DNA from: Chryseobacterium sp. YIM B08800
Lineage (GTDB): Bacteria; Bacteroidota; Bacteroidia; Flavobacteriales; Weeksellaceae
Assembly: GCF_026163565.1 (NCBI RefSeq)
Contig: NZ_JAPDKN010000053.1
Location: forward strand, 1-36,808
Length of the DNA: 36,808 bases
Direction: 5' to 3'
This document shows, in pieces, positions 1 to 7,317 of this stretch. The stretch's first letter is position 1, and each line of letters starts with the position of its first letter. The translations under genes and the position numbers were made by a program. The notes beneath the pieces are model-generated. The model made no database searches, was not told the origin of the DNA, and was given only the letters and a program-made list of their open reading frames with translations.

Positions 1-1338
1 ATTAGTAACAACTGTTGTTCCTGAAATTGCTGTAGGTTGAGTGATTGTAGCAGTTGCAGTAGTAGAACATCCAAGATTATCAGTAACTGTTACAGTATAA
101 ACTCCTACACCTAAACCTGTTGCTGTTGCTGCAGTTCCACCGCTTGGTGACCATGAATAAGTATAAGGAGGGAATCCTCCTGATGCTGTAACCGTGGCAG
201 TACCATTGTTACCTCCATTACATGATACATTTGTTTTAGTGGTGGTTGCAGAAATAGACGAAACCGTTAATGTTGCACTATTTGACGTTGCCGAACCTGA
301 AGAATTAGTAGCAACGCAACGATATTGATATCCGCTCATTGTTCCTGTTGCTCCAGTTATCGTTAAAGTACTTGTGGTAACTCCTGAAAATGGTGCTACA
401 TTAACTAAAGCAGCAAAACCACTACCTGTATTTTGGTACCATTGATAAGAAGTAGCACCTGTTGCAGTAATAGAAAACGTTGTACTTCCACCAGAACAGA
501 TTGTTCTATTTGGTGGGTTTCCTGTAATTACCGGATTACTACCAATAAACTGACATCCTGAATATGCCGTTGTACCTGCAGAAGCTAAAAGCGACCAGTT
601 CCCCATAGTCATTACCGCTGAACGTATTGAAGCAGCTGTAGTGGTTGGTGTCCCCGTACAGTTAAATGACCCAGATTGAGCAACAATATTTCCTGATTGT
701 GCCCCTGTATAAAATGCACTTGTTCCTCCAACAAGTCCGGGAGGCATCAATGAAGAATTAGGACCTGCTGGAACTCCAACATTCCATCCTGCTGTTGTAG
801 TTCCTCCTCCTGGGTAATACAAGTAGTTAATTCCTGCAATACAGTAAGCTCCACTTCCTGTAATAGAACCATTACCTCCCTGAAATGCAATAATCTGATC
901 CCCCGTATTGGCTAATGAAAGACCATTGGTGGACGAACCATCAGTAACTGTAACAGTGCCATTTGTAGTTGATGTGCCGGTTACCGGGTTATAAGTAGAA
1001 GCTACAAGCCCTACTATATGTATTTCTGTTCCCATGGGAATTGCCGTACTACTTATCCAAGTAATGGCGGATTCTGATCCTCCGGCAGCTTGCCATGCTC
1101 CAGAGCCTTGATATCCTCTATCGGTAAAGCTAATAGTTGTTCCTGCCGAAATATTTGTAAGCAGAACAAAAGAAAACTTGTCTCCCACTCCTGTTAAAGG
1201 AGTAGAATCATAACTTGTAAACGCAATATCCCCTGCTACGAGGGTCGTTTGCGCATTGGCTGTAAAGCCCAACAATGACGATCCTGCTATGAGGACCGCC
1301 TTTGTCAGCGTTTTGATTTTTGAATAAAAATTTCTCAT
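1..1338 (-). CDS. SprB-repeat secreted surface protein (C-terminus beyond window)
   Basis: This open frame of 446 codons starts at ATG 1338 and runs off the left edge, so only the N-terminal part is seen. Residues 1-30 form a signal peptide ending in TANAQ. Residues about 30-190 resemble the lamin-tail-like module of Bacteroidota surface proteins (AGDIAFTSYDS, then FVLLTNISAGTTISFTDRG). Residues about 255-355 look like an Ig/PKD fold (SYQWYQNTGSGF, then YRCVATNSSGSAT). From about 360 there is an SprB-type repeat (NVSCNGGNNGTATVTASGG, then YTVTVTDNLGCSTT). SprB repeats occur in the mobile adhesins of gliding flavobacteria. The protein is inferred to be exported by Sec and then T9SS, but the sorting domain is outside the window. 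The start lies 17 bases after the formyltransferase stop, so it is probably the last gene seen of the collar operon. Its substrate or ligand is unknown. Confidence 0.82.
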   Translation of the reverse strand, partial: MRNFYSKIKTLTKAVLIAGSSLLGFTANAQTTLVAGDIAFTSYDSTPLTGVGDKFSFVLLTNISAGTTISFTDRGYQGSGAWQAAGGSESAITWISSTAIPMGTEIHIVGLVASTYNPVTGTSTTNGTVTVTDGSSTNGLSLANTGDQIIAFQGGNGSITGSGAYCIAGINYLYYPGGGTTTAGWNVGVPAGPNSSLMPPGLVGGTSAFYTGAQSGNIVAQSGSFNCTGTPTTTAASIRSAVMTMGNWSLLASAGTTAYSGCQFIGSNPVITGNPPNRTICSGGSTTFSITATGATSYQWYQNTGSGFAALVNVAPFSGVTTSTLTITGATGTMSGYQYRCVATNSSGSATSNSATLTVSSISATTTKTNVSCNGGNNGTATVTASGGFPPYTYSWSPSGGTAATATGLGVGVYTVTVTDNLGCSTTATATITQPTAISGTTVVTN

Positions 1339-1355
1339 ATTTAATTCATTTTAGG

Positions 1356-2291
1356 TTAAAGATTTACAAACCGGCTGCCTTTTTTCATACCAAAAGCAAA
1401 CAGTTTGTGACCGCTCATAAATCCTTCATCTGTGTAGATGATATCTAATCGAAGTTGAGTTTCATTATTACATTTTACAATTAATCCATTATTTTCGTCT
1501 AACGTCAGAATAGTTCCGGGAATCTCAGACTGATGTGAAGTTTCATTAATTACTGTAGCTTCCACCACTCTTATATTCCAGCCATTCCATTGTGTGTATG
1601 CTCCTTTATTCCACGGATTGCACGCTCTCGATAAAGCCTCGATGGTTTTAGCATCATGCTTTTGCCACGAAATACAAACATCCGCAGCTGCAGGTTTTGC
1701 GAAATATTTAGCATTGCCTTCGTCTTGTTTTATGCCTTTAGAATTATTTTTTAATAAGATTAAAAGTTCACTTAATAAATTTGCTCCCAACCATGACAAG
1801 TTGGTACAAAGCACCCCGTGAGTCATATTTATTGAAAGAGGTAAAATCTTTTTCAAGATAATTGCCCCTTTATCAATTTTATTTTCGATGGTATGAACGG
1901 TAATCCCAGTTTCTTTTGCACCACTTCTGATTGATTCAAAAACAGGATCTGCACCTCTCATTTCGGGCAATAATCCGTAGTGAAAATTGTAGAATTTACC
2001 TTGATGTTTATTTAAAACTTCCGCAGGTATCTTCCAGGGAAACGTCATGGTGAAAATAAATTGAGCATTTGTTTTAGTGATCAATTCTTCCAGCTGAGCA
2101 GAAAGATTTTCTTTTTTAATTATTAGTAATGGTATTCCGGACTGCTTTGAAAGCATTAAACAAAAATCGATGACGTCTGCATTTGCTTCCGGTACTCCTA
2201 AAGCACAAAGTCGACCTTGCGAAGCTAAAGCCTGCAAAGCCGGAATCGCCATGCGATTGTTGCATAAAACTACTATTTTGGATGCTGTCAT
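1356..2291 (-). CDS. Fmt-like formyltransferase family protein, substrate unknown
   Basis: A 311-residue protein with the fold of 10-formyltetrahydrofolate-dependent formyltransferases (methionyl-tRNA formyltransferase, sugar N-formyltransferases). The catalytic triad of the family is visible: Asn102 and His104 in FYNFHYGLLPEMRGADPVF, and Asp140 in ENKIDKGAII. The last ~100 residues (from RACNPWNKGAYTQW) match the Fmt C-terminal domain. The active-site loop differs from the usual NIHASLLPRxRGAAPI of housekeeping Fmt, and the gene is not beside def or recG, so another acceptor is likely. I chose ATG 2291 because its A is the last base of the upstream TAA (TAATG overlap), which suggests translational coupling. 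An in-frame ATG at 2324 would add 11 residues lying inside the upstream gene. What it formylates (tRNA, sugar nucleotide, amino acid) cannot be told from sequence. Confidence 0.85.
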   Translation of the reverse strand: MTASKIVVLCNNRMAIPALQALASQGRLCALGVPEANADVIDFCLMLSKQSGIPLLIIKKENLSAQLEELITKTNAQFIFTMTFPWKIPAEVLNKHQGKFYNFHYGLLPEMRGADPVFESIRSGAKETGITVHTIENKIDKGAIILKKILPLSINMTHGVLCTNLSWLGANLLSELLILLKNNSKGIKQDEGNAKYFAKPAAADVCISWQKHDAKTIEALSRACNPWNKGAYTQWNGWNIRVVEATVINETSHQSEIPGTILTLDENNGLIVKCNNETQLRLDIIYTDEGFMSGHKLFAFGMKKGSRFVNL

Positions 2292-3412
2292 TATGATTCT
2301 AAACACGCATAAGCATTGAGCCACGAATTAGCTTCAATACTTTGAATGTATTTAATATTATTATTTAAACTTTCACGCTCAGATTCTGTCACCGAGGCAA
2401 CCTCAACGTCTTTCAAAAGACAATTACCTGTAGTTTCATCTTTTGAAACCGTTGCATAATAAACCGGAGCTTCTGTGAATCTGTTTTCAGGATTCATATA
2501 AACCTTTCCACGTGGCGAATTGATGGTAATGCCATCGAAATTTTCGTTTTCAAATGAAATAAAAAGAGCAGCTTCCCATCCCAATAAAGAGAAAAGATTG
2601 GCTTTACCTTCTTTAATACCGTTCATTATAGTTACAAAAGTTTCATTTTCGGGCGTTTTTAAAGTTTTAGACCAAGCTACAGCAGAACTCCAGTCGCTTC
2701 CCGGATAAGGCATTTTAGAAAGCCAGGCTTCATCAGATGTAAAACCCGTTCCGTATACCGAATGATTGCTTACAAGATCATTTCCAGCTCTGAAAAAATC
2801 GTGTGCCATATCGCCACAAAATGTTGCTAAAACAGCAGTTTCTTTTTGTTGTTCAAGATATTCTGTAAGTGGGGCTAAAGTGAAATCTTCACGACGCAAA
2901 GAGGTAACATGATTAAAACCTATTGCACCTCCTTTCTCTTCAACGGCAGCCGGATAGATGTAAGACGGACGATAGCCCGCATCGTAAAAAGAACACGTAA
3001 ACGCAAAATTCTTATGCCCTTCTTCAATTGCTTTATGAGTGATAACTCTTGTACACAGACCTCCCTGAAGAGATATAAAATACGCATTGGAAAGCCTTCC
3101 CTGAAAAGCAGGAAAATGATATCCACTGTCTAAAACAATTAATGTTTTGCCTGAAGATCCGAAAAGTGGGTGAATAAACTCCGCCGAAATAGGATTGATG
3201 TATCCAATAATAATATCTGCACCTTCTAAAAGGAATTGCTCGCAACGCTCATAAATTTCTTCATGTTTTGCTGCAACGCCTATTCCTGCCGATACGATTT
3301 CGTGGTGACCTTCCAAGCCGATATTTTTCAATGCTTGCTTAAAGCCATCCATCATATCAAAAGACATTGAAGGATAAATAACAGATCGTGGTAAAAGTAA
3401 AGCTATTTTCAT
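2291..3412 (-). CDS. Type I periplasmic-binding-protein-fold protein without signal peptide
   Basis: A 373-residue protein resembling the substrate-binding subunits of amino-acid/amide ABC transporters (type I PBP, Peripla_BP_6-like). It shows an alternating beta/alpha pattern: MKIALLLPRSV, then FLLEGADIIIGYINPISAEF, KTLIVLDSG and TAVLATFCGD. The C-terminal part (GWEAALFISFENENFDGITINSPRGKV) resembles the end of this family, where a ligand-linked strand precedes a stretch describing the cargo. Unlike true periplasmic receptors it starts directly with the first beta strand and has no signal peptide or lipobox, and no permease or ATPase gene is nearby. It is therefore probably cytoplasmic, acting as a ligand sensor or enzyme partner. 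It overlaps the formyltransferase by one base. The start lies 12 bases after a 12-bp hairpin. Family assignment is by overall pattern, so it is moderate. Confidence 0.7.
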   Translation of the reverse strand: MKIALLLPRSVIYPSMSFDMMDGFKQALKNIGLEGHHEIVSAGIGVAAKHEEIYERCEQFLLEGADIIIGYINPISAEFIHPLFGSSGKTLIVLDSGYHFPAFQGRLSNAYFISLQGGLCTRVITHKAIEEGHKNFAFTCSFYDAGYRPSYIYPAAVEEKGGAIGFNHVTSLRREDFTLAPLTEYLEQQKETAVLATFCGDMAHDFFRAGNDLVSNHSVYGTGFTSDEAWLSKMPYPGSDWSSAVAWSKTLKTPENETFVTIMNGIKEGKANLFSLLGWEAALFISFENENFDGITINSPRGKVYMNPENRFTEAPVYYATVSKDETTGNCLLKDVEVASVTESERESLNNNIKYIQSIEANSWLNAYACLES

Positions 3413-3424
3413 TTTTTTTTCGAT

Positions 3425-3458
3425 AAAGCCTCTAATCGAACGAACTATTAGAGGCTTT
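3425..3458 (-). terminator. Hairpin between collar gene and binding-protein gene
   Basis: A perfect 12-bp stem (3425-3436 with 3447-3458, arm AAAGCCTCTAAT) with a 10-base loop. A run of T follows on the plus strand, but on the coding (minus) strand only TTT precedes ATCG. It therefore looks like a full terminator for plus-strand reading and a partial terminator or mRNA-stability hairpin for the operon. The next gene starts 12 bases beyond it. Confidence 0.65.
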
Positions 3459-3469
3459 TTTATTATTAA

Positions 3470-4012
3470 TTATGATCTTGAAGGGAAAATTCCGTATAAA
3501 CAAATGATGTAATTCATTCCTAAAAACGGTTGCTGAATATTAATTGGCTGACTTCCTCCTGCAACACTTAAATTGAATGCCGTTGTAATTGGTCTTAATG
3601 CCGTATCTGCAGTCTGGTTTGAATATAAGCCTTGTAACGAGGCAAGTGTGGCATTAGAGGGAGAACCAGTATCACCTCCTTCAGAAAATGTTTTAATAGA
3701 AGCTGTTTCTGTACCAGAAGCATGATTGTGCATAGGTAAATTGGAAGTAAGTAAAGTCACTGTTGGTGTACCATCCATTTCTCCAAGTGTCCAGCTATCA
3801 ACTCCTGCTGCACTTCCTGTTCCCATAGCTGTTCTGCCTGCAAAATTTGGCAATGCAAATGTTGTCACTCCATTTCCGCCATACATTGTTCCTAAAAGTG
3901 CAAAAAGTGCCTGATTTGTATTGATTGCTAATAATTGTCCCTGACAAAAAGCCCAAGATTTTGGAGCAAAATTTCCTGCGAACATTCTTATTTCTGACAT
4001 TGTTCCATCCAT
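3470..4012 (-). CDS. Phage tail collar (microcystin-dependent protein) family, copy 3
   Basis: A 180-residue protein of the tail-collar/Mdp family. The N-terminal module begins SEIRMFAGNFAPKSWAFCQG and continues with ALFALLGTMYGGNGVTTFAL and a PNFAGRTAMGTG turn. The middle holds the family H-x-H (MHNHASG), and the end is GMNYIICLYGIFPSRS. Collar domains form trimeric fibres in phage tails, but bacterial Mdp proteins of this length occur outside prophages and their role is poorly understood. No signal peptide is present. This is the third of three tandem paralogues in transcription order, 35 bases after the second. A hairpin follows its stop. No other phage gene is nearby, so it is not evidence of a prophage. 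Confidence 0.88.
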   Translation of the reverse strand: MDGTMSEIRMFAGNFAPKSWAFCQGQLLAINTNQALFALLGTMYGGNGVTTFALPNFAGRTAMGTGSAAGVDSWTLGEMDGTPTVTLLTSNLPMHNHASGTETASIKTFSEGGDTGSPSNATLASLQGLYSNQTADTALRPITTAFNLSVAGGSQPINIQQPFLGMNYIICLYGIFPSRS

Positions 4013-4047
4013 GATGATTAGTTTTTTAGAATTAAAAATTTACTTAA

Positions 4048-4587
4048 TTATGGTCTGCTTGGATAAATTCCTTCACAGCAAATAATGTAATTGGCTGCCA
4101 AGACAGGTTGTAAAATTTCAAAAGGAATACCGCTACCTACAGCAGACAAAGCTCCAGAAGCCGTAGCCGGAGCAATATTTGTATCTGCAGGCAAAGTAGA
4201 ATAAGCACCTTGGAGCCCTCCCAAAATAGTTCCCGAAGGTGAACCTGTTTCTCCTCCTTCTGAAAAAGCAGGAAATGCAATAGTAGCTATTGCGTTATGA
4301 GTGTGCATCGGCATTTGTGAAGTAGTCATTGTTACATTTTCTGTACCTCCTTCCTGACCCAATGTAATATTTTGCAAACCAGCTCCCTGACCTGTTCCTA
4401 CAGCAACACGACCACGTAAATCTGGCACACCAAATGTAGTTTGCCCATTACCACCAAAAGTAGTTCCTAAGATTGAAAAAAGTGTAGAGTAAGTTGCTAT
4501 GCTATATTCTGTTCCGTCGCAGAAAAACCATCCTCTTGGTGCGAAATTTCCCGCAAACAATCGAATTTCACCTATATAACCTTCCAT
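4048..4587 (-). CDS. Phage tail collar (microcystin-dependent protein) family, copy 2
   Basis: A 179-residue paralogue of its two neighbours. It starts MEGYIGEIRLFAGNFAPRGW and keeps the STLFSILGTTFGGNGQTTFG block, the PDLRGRVAVGTGQG turn, the MHTHN histidine pair and the C-terminal NYIICCEGIYPSRP. The three copies agree most strongly at both ends and differ in the segment between the H-x-H and the C-terminus (SEGGETGSPSG region), which is where collar/fibre proteins usually diversify. There is no signal peptide or membrane segment. The gene lies 53 bases after copy 1 and 35 bases before copy 3, consistent with one transcript. Function in the cell is unknown; a surface fibre is only an inference. 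Confidence 0.88.
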   Translation of the reverse strand: MEGYIGEIRLFAGNFAPRGWFFCDGTEYSIATYSTLFSILGTTFGGNGQTTFGVPDLRGRVAVGTGQGAGLQNITLGQEGGTENVTMTTSQMPMHTHNAIATIAFPAFSEGGETGSPSGTILGGLQGAYSTLPADTNIAPATASGALSAVGSGIPFEILQPVLAANYIICCEGIYPSRP

Positions 4588-4640
4588 AGTATTTTAGTTT
4601 TAATTATTATTAGTTTAAAAAAATTCAGAATGACCTAAGA

Positions 4641-5180
4641 TTAACTTCTAGATGGGAAAACTCCATACATGCAAATAATATAATTCATGCCTAGAGATGG
4701 CTGAGTAATATTAATTGGTATGCTTCCGCCTGTAACTCCCACCTGAATATTCAAAGGAGTAGCTCTGGTAGCAGAGTCACTTGCTTGAGATGTATACATA
4801 GATCCCTTTGAAGCCAAAACATTATTTGTAGGAGTTGCAGAGTCTCCTTCTTCCGAATATGCCGGAATCACAATATTTCCTCCCGCAGTATGAGTATGCG
4901 GCGGAAGATTTGAAATTGTAAGCGTTGTAGTATTTGTACCCGTCATCTCCCCTAAGTCGTAGTAAGATAATCCAGGTCCCTGCCCTGCTCCTACTGCAGA
5001 TCTTCCTGAAAGATTAGGTAAGCCGAAAGTGACTTTTCCGTCTCCTCCATAAGTGGTTCCCAAAATAGAGAATAAAGCGGTATTTGCTCTGATTGCGATT
5101 AACGCACCATTACAATACGACCAATCTCTAGGTGCAAAGTTTGCAGCAAAAAGGCGGATTTCTCCTATTGTTCCTTCCAT
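4641..5180 (-). CDS. Phage tail collar (microcystin-dependent protein) family, copy 1
   Basis: A 179-residue collar-domain protein starting MEGTIGEIRLFAANFAPRDW, with ALFSILGTTYGGDGKVTFGL, PNLSGRSAVGAGQG, the PPHTHTAGG histidine pair and the end GMNYIICMYGVFPSRS. I chose ATG 5180. The frame stays open up to 5273, but the extra 31 residues are Lys/Tyr/Leu-rich, absent from both paralogues, and encoded in AT-rich leader DNA. The chosen start gives the same length as copy 2. It is the first gene of the run, so the operon promoter should lie in the long AT-rich region upstream. The export route is unknown because there is no signal peptide. Confidence 0.87.
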   Translation of the reverse strand: MEGTIGEIRLFAANFAPRDWSYCNGALIAIRANTALFSILGTTYGGDGKVTFGLPNLSGRSAVGAGQGPGLSYYDLGEMTGTNTTTLTISNLPPHTHTAGGNIVIPAYSEEGDSATPTNNVLASKGSMYTSQASDSATRATPLNIQVGVTGGSIPINITQPSLGMNYIICMYGVFPSRS

Positions 5181-5884
5181 AGTTATTTGTTTTTTAAAGT
5201 GAAGCAGATAAATTTTATCTTTTTTAGTAAAATAGATTAGAATTTTGAGATTAAACTCATAGAGATATAACACCCACTCGAATAATTTCAGCGGGGTATA
5301 ATAATGTACAAAACTTCAGTTTATCACATATTATTTTATATGGATAAATTAAAGCATGCAACTACATTGATTTTAAATTTTAAAAATTAATAATCAACGA
5401 ATCGAAAGAGGGATTTTTGTAAATTGTTTCATGCTAATTTAGGTTATCGGTTGACTTTAGTTTTATTCTTCAATTACTAACAAATATAAAATATTACTTA
5501 ACAATTGATAACAAATATACATTTATTATAATTATAATAACACAATAATTCATAATATTTTAAAATTAATATTTTGTTTAAATTAAAACATTAAATATAA
5601 TTGATTATTAATAATATATTATTATGTTAAATACTTATCGTCAAAATTAAAAATTGTAAAACATATACAGTTACGTATTTATACTGATTTTAATATGCAA
5701 TAATTCTAAGTTGATACAAAAATGATAAAGATTTCGTTCGGAATAATTTAAATGCCTCTTCACCCTACTATACACAAGAAACGGATATATTTATAATCGT
5801 TAATTGGATTGGATTAAATTTAATTATTAATCACGATTATTTAATTAGAAAAAGTTTTTAGCAAAAGGATTTCATACAAAATAA
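5181..5884. other. Long AT-rich non-coding region upstream of collar operon
   Basis: About 700 bases with no credible gene in any frame and very high A+T, including long runs of only A and T around 5520-5640. It separates the collar operon from the tRNA-Asp terminator. Two copies of TATATTTG on the minus strand (see promoter entry) and an 8-bp inverted repeat (ATAATCGT 5793-5800 with ACGATTAT 5833-5840) are the only structures I could pick out. It probably holds the collar operon promoter and a long leader. Confidence 0.6.
5481..5519 (-). promoter_or_regulatory. Two candidate -7 elements (TATATTTG) for collar operon
   Basis: On the minus strand TATATTTG occurs at 5488-5481 and again at 5519-5512, each matching the Bacteroidota -7 consensus TAnnTTTG. 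No -33 TTTG sits at the usual 19-base distance; the nearest lies about 23 bases away. They are 300 bases before the first collar gene, so the assignment is weak. Confidence 0.3.
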
Positions 5885-5916
5885 AAAAGCTTCAAAACAT
5901 TTGTTTTGAAGCTTTT
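5885..5916 (-). terminator. Intrinsic terminator of the tRNA-Asp pair
   Basis: Arms AAAAGCTTCAAAACA (5885-5899) and its complement (5902-5916) form a near-continuous hairpin, followed on the minus strand by TTATTTT. The same hairpin follows the third tRNA-Asp at 20704-20733. Confidence 0.85.
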
Positions 5917-5919
5917 ATG

Positions 5920-5993
5920 CGATCCGGACGGGACTCGAACCCGCGACCTCCGCCGTGACAGGGCGGCATTCTAACCAGCTGAACTACCGGATC
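5920..5993 (-). tRNA. tRNA-Asp (GTC)
   Basis: A 74-base cloverleaf. The acceptor stem is GATCCGG with CCGGATC and a G discriminator. The D arm contains AGCTGGTTA, the anticodon stem is CCGCC/GGCGG around loop CTGTCAC, and the T loop is TTCGAGT. The anticodon is GTC (Asp). CCA is not encoded. It is the second tRNA of a two-gene transcript, identical to the copies at 6028-6101 and 20738-20811. A spurious open frame crosses both tRNAs and should not be annotated. Confidence 0.97.
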
Positions 5994-6027
5994 AATTTTT
6001 TTTAAAGTTAAAATTGTAAAACTTATG

Positions 6028-6101
6028 CGATCCGGACGGGACTCGAACCCGCGACCTCCGCCGTGACAGGGCGGCATTCTAACCAGCTGAACTACCGGAT
6101 C
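6028..6101 (-). tRNA. tRNA-Asp (GTC)
   Basis: Identical in sequence to the tRNA at 5920-5993: acceptor GATCCGG/CCGGATC, anticodon loop CTGTCAC, T loop TTCGAGT, no encoded CCA. It is the promoter-proximal member of the pair; the spacer to the next tRNA is 34 bases. Confidence 0.97.
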
Positions 6102-6117
6102 TTTTTGCAATGCCCAG

Positions 6118-6148
6118 AAGAATTATCTTCCGTTATTGTGGTTGCAAA
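6118..6148 (-). promoter_or_regulatory. Promoter of the tRNA-Asp pair
   Basis: On the minus strand TTTG (6148-6145), 19 bases, then TAATTCTT (6125-6118) fits the Bacteroidota promoter TTTG-N19-TAnnTTTG with mismatches at the end of the -7 box. Transcription would begin about 10 bases before the tRNA. The 19-base spacer is identical to that before the third tRNA-Asp. Confidence 0.7.
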
Positions 6149-6287
6149 TATATAGCTTTTTTCATTATCTGCAAACTATAATTATTAATTTTATTAGAAT
6201 TAGAGATAAATTACAGAGTATCAATCGTATTATTTTTAATAAATCATTTAATCTGATTAATTGCAGACTTAAAGTTTAGATAAAATA

Positions 6288-7304
6288 TTACATTAAAATG
6301 TTGTTGACAGGTTGCAATGCAGGTGGAAGATCCGTTTCACCAAGCATTTCTCGAAGATCGATCTCAATATTTCTTGAAATCTGAGTGATCGGAATATCAT
6401 TGGGATTTCCTTCAAAAGGATTTTCGGTACTTTCACCAATTTGTTCCAAAACAAGGAAAACCCACCCCACCAAAACAGTGAAAGGAATAGTAAGCCAGAT
6501 AATATGCACACCAAATTTATCAATCATTTTAGAAAACTCTCCCAAAAAACCAAATGGCAGCAAGAAACACAACATATTGGTAAAATATAAATTGATGCTT
6601 GTAAATTGTCTCGGGTATGGGAAGTTTTTAATCCGCTCACATTTTCCCTGTTGGTCATAAAGATCTTTCAGCTGATTTTCTAAAGCCACATAATTGTAGT
6701 TTGAAATCAAGCCTTCCTCATTAAGCTTTCTTAAATGTTCTGACTGAATGGCGAGAATTTGTGTCGCTCTGTTTTTGGTCGATAAAATATAACCTAGCTC
6801 TTTTTCAGAAAGAAAAGGTTTGAGTTCTTCCGACAAATCACTCTCCCACTCCGGAACTTTGTAATATTTCAGATATTCTTTGTAGTAACTTCTTACTTTT
6901 ACATTTTCCCAGCTTTTGGTTTCTCTCAACTGAAATCTCATGGCAGTAAGCCAAGCAAAATGACGGTAAATAATTTCGGTATGAAGTTCAGATTCTTTCA
7001 GTTTATCATTATTTCTTACAAAATCTTTCACCATAATTCCGAAGGCACGACTGCTATTGATGATTGCTCCGTAAATTTGTCTCGCTTCCCAAGTTCGGTT
7101 GTAGGTTTGTGTGTTTTTAAATCCCGAAATGAAAGCGGTTGCTGTACCCAACAATGCAATCGGAACCCAAGGAATTGCCAACCAATTTAATTCTAAAAAA
7201 TAAAAAAGAAGCGTGGGAATGATACTCAACACGAGCATTTTGTAAATTTTAGCGCGTGTCCAGGGAATGAAATGCTTAAGCTTGTAATGAGAATTTGTAT
7301 TCAT
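6288..7304 (-). CDS. Bestrophin-like (UPF0187) membrane channel protein
   Basis: A 338-residue membrane protein of the bacterial bestrophin family. It has an N-terminal pair of membrane segments (residues about 20-62, LVLSIIPTLLFYFLELNWLA then IPWVPIALLGTATAFISG), the family motif region FKNTQTYNRTWEARQIYGAI, a long charged helical cytoplasmic part, and a second hydrophobic pair at about 230-285 (LYFTNMLCFLLPFGFLGEF then IIWLTIPFTVLVGWVFLVLE). The ENPFEGNPNDIP segment follows, as in the family. Bacterial bestrophins form pentameric ion channels; the ion for this one is not evident. The gene begins 13 bases after the Na+/H+ antiporter stop, so the two are probably co-transcribed and may together handle ion or pH stress. 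Confidence 0.9.
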   Translation of the reverse strand: MNTNSHYKLKHFIPWTRAKIYKMLVLSIIPTLLFYFLELNWLAIPWVPIALLGTATAFISGFKNTQTYNRTWEARQIYGAIINSSRAFGIMVKDFVRNNDKLKESELHTEIIYRHFAWLTAMRFQLRETKSWENVKVRSYYKEYLKYYKVPEWESDLSEELKPFLSEKELGYILSTKNRATQILAIQSEHLRKLNEEGLISNYNYVALENQLKDLYDQQGKCERIKNFPYPRQFTSINLYFTNMLCFLLPFGFLGEFSKMIDKFGVHIIWLTIPFTVLVGWVFLVLEQIGESTENPFEGNPNDIPITQISRNIEIDLREMLGETDLPPALQPVNNILM

Positions 7305-7317
7305 GTTTTTTAGTAAA

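Noticed and set aside
2500..2520. parS-like site with core CCACGTGG
   Set aside because: Only the inner palindrome fits; flanks mismatch the GTTnCACGTGnAAC consensus, and it lies inside a coding region far from parB.
3470..5180. Prophage or tailocin remnant suggested by the tail-collar proteins
   Set aside because: No other phage structural, lysis, integrase or regulatory gene is nearby, and Mdp-type collar genes are known as free-standing operons in Bacteroidota.
5181..5273. N-terminal extension of collar copy 1 to an upstream ATG at 5273
   Set aside because: The extra 31 residues are absent in both paralogues and encoded in AT-rich leader DNA; ATG 5180 gives the family start and length.
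5892..6110. 72-residue open frame on the minus strand
   Set aside because: It is the translation of two tandem tRNA-Asp genes, which explains its internal repeat.
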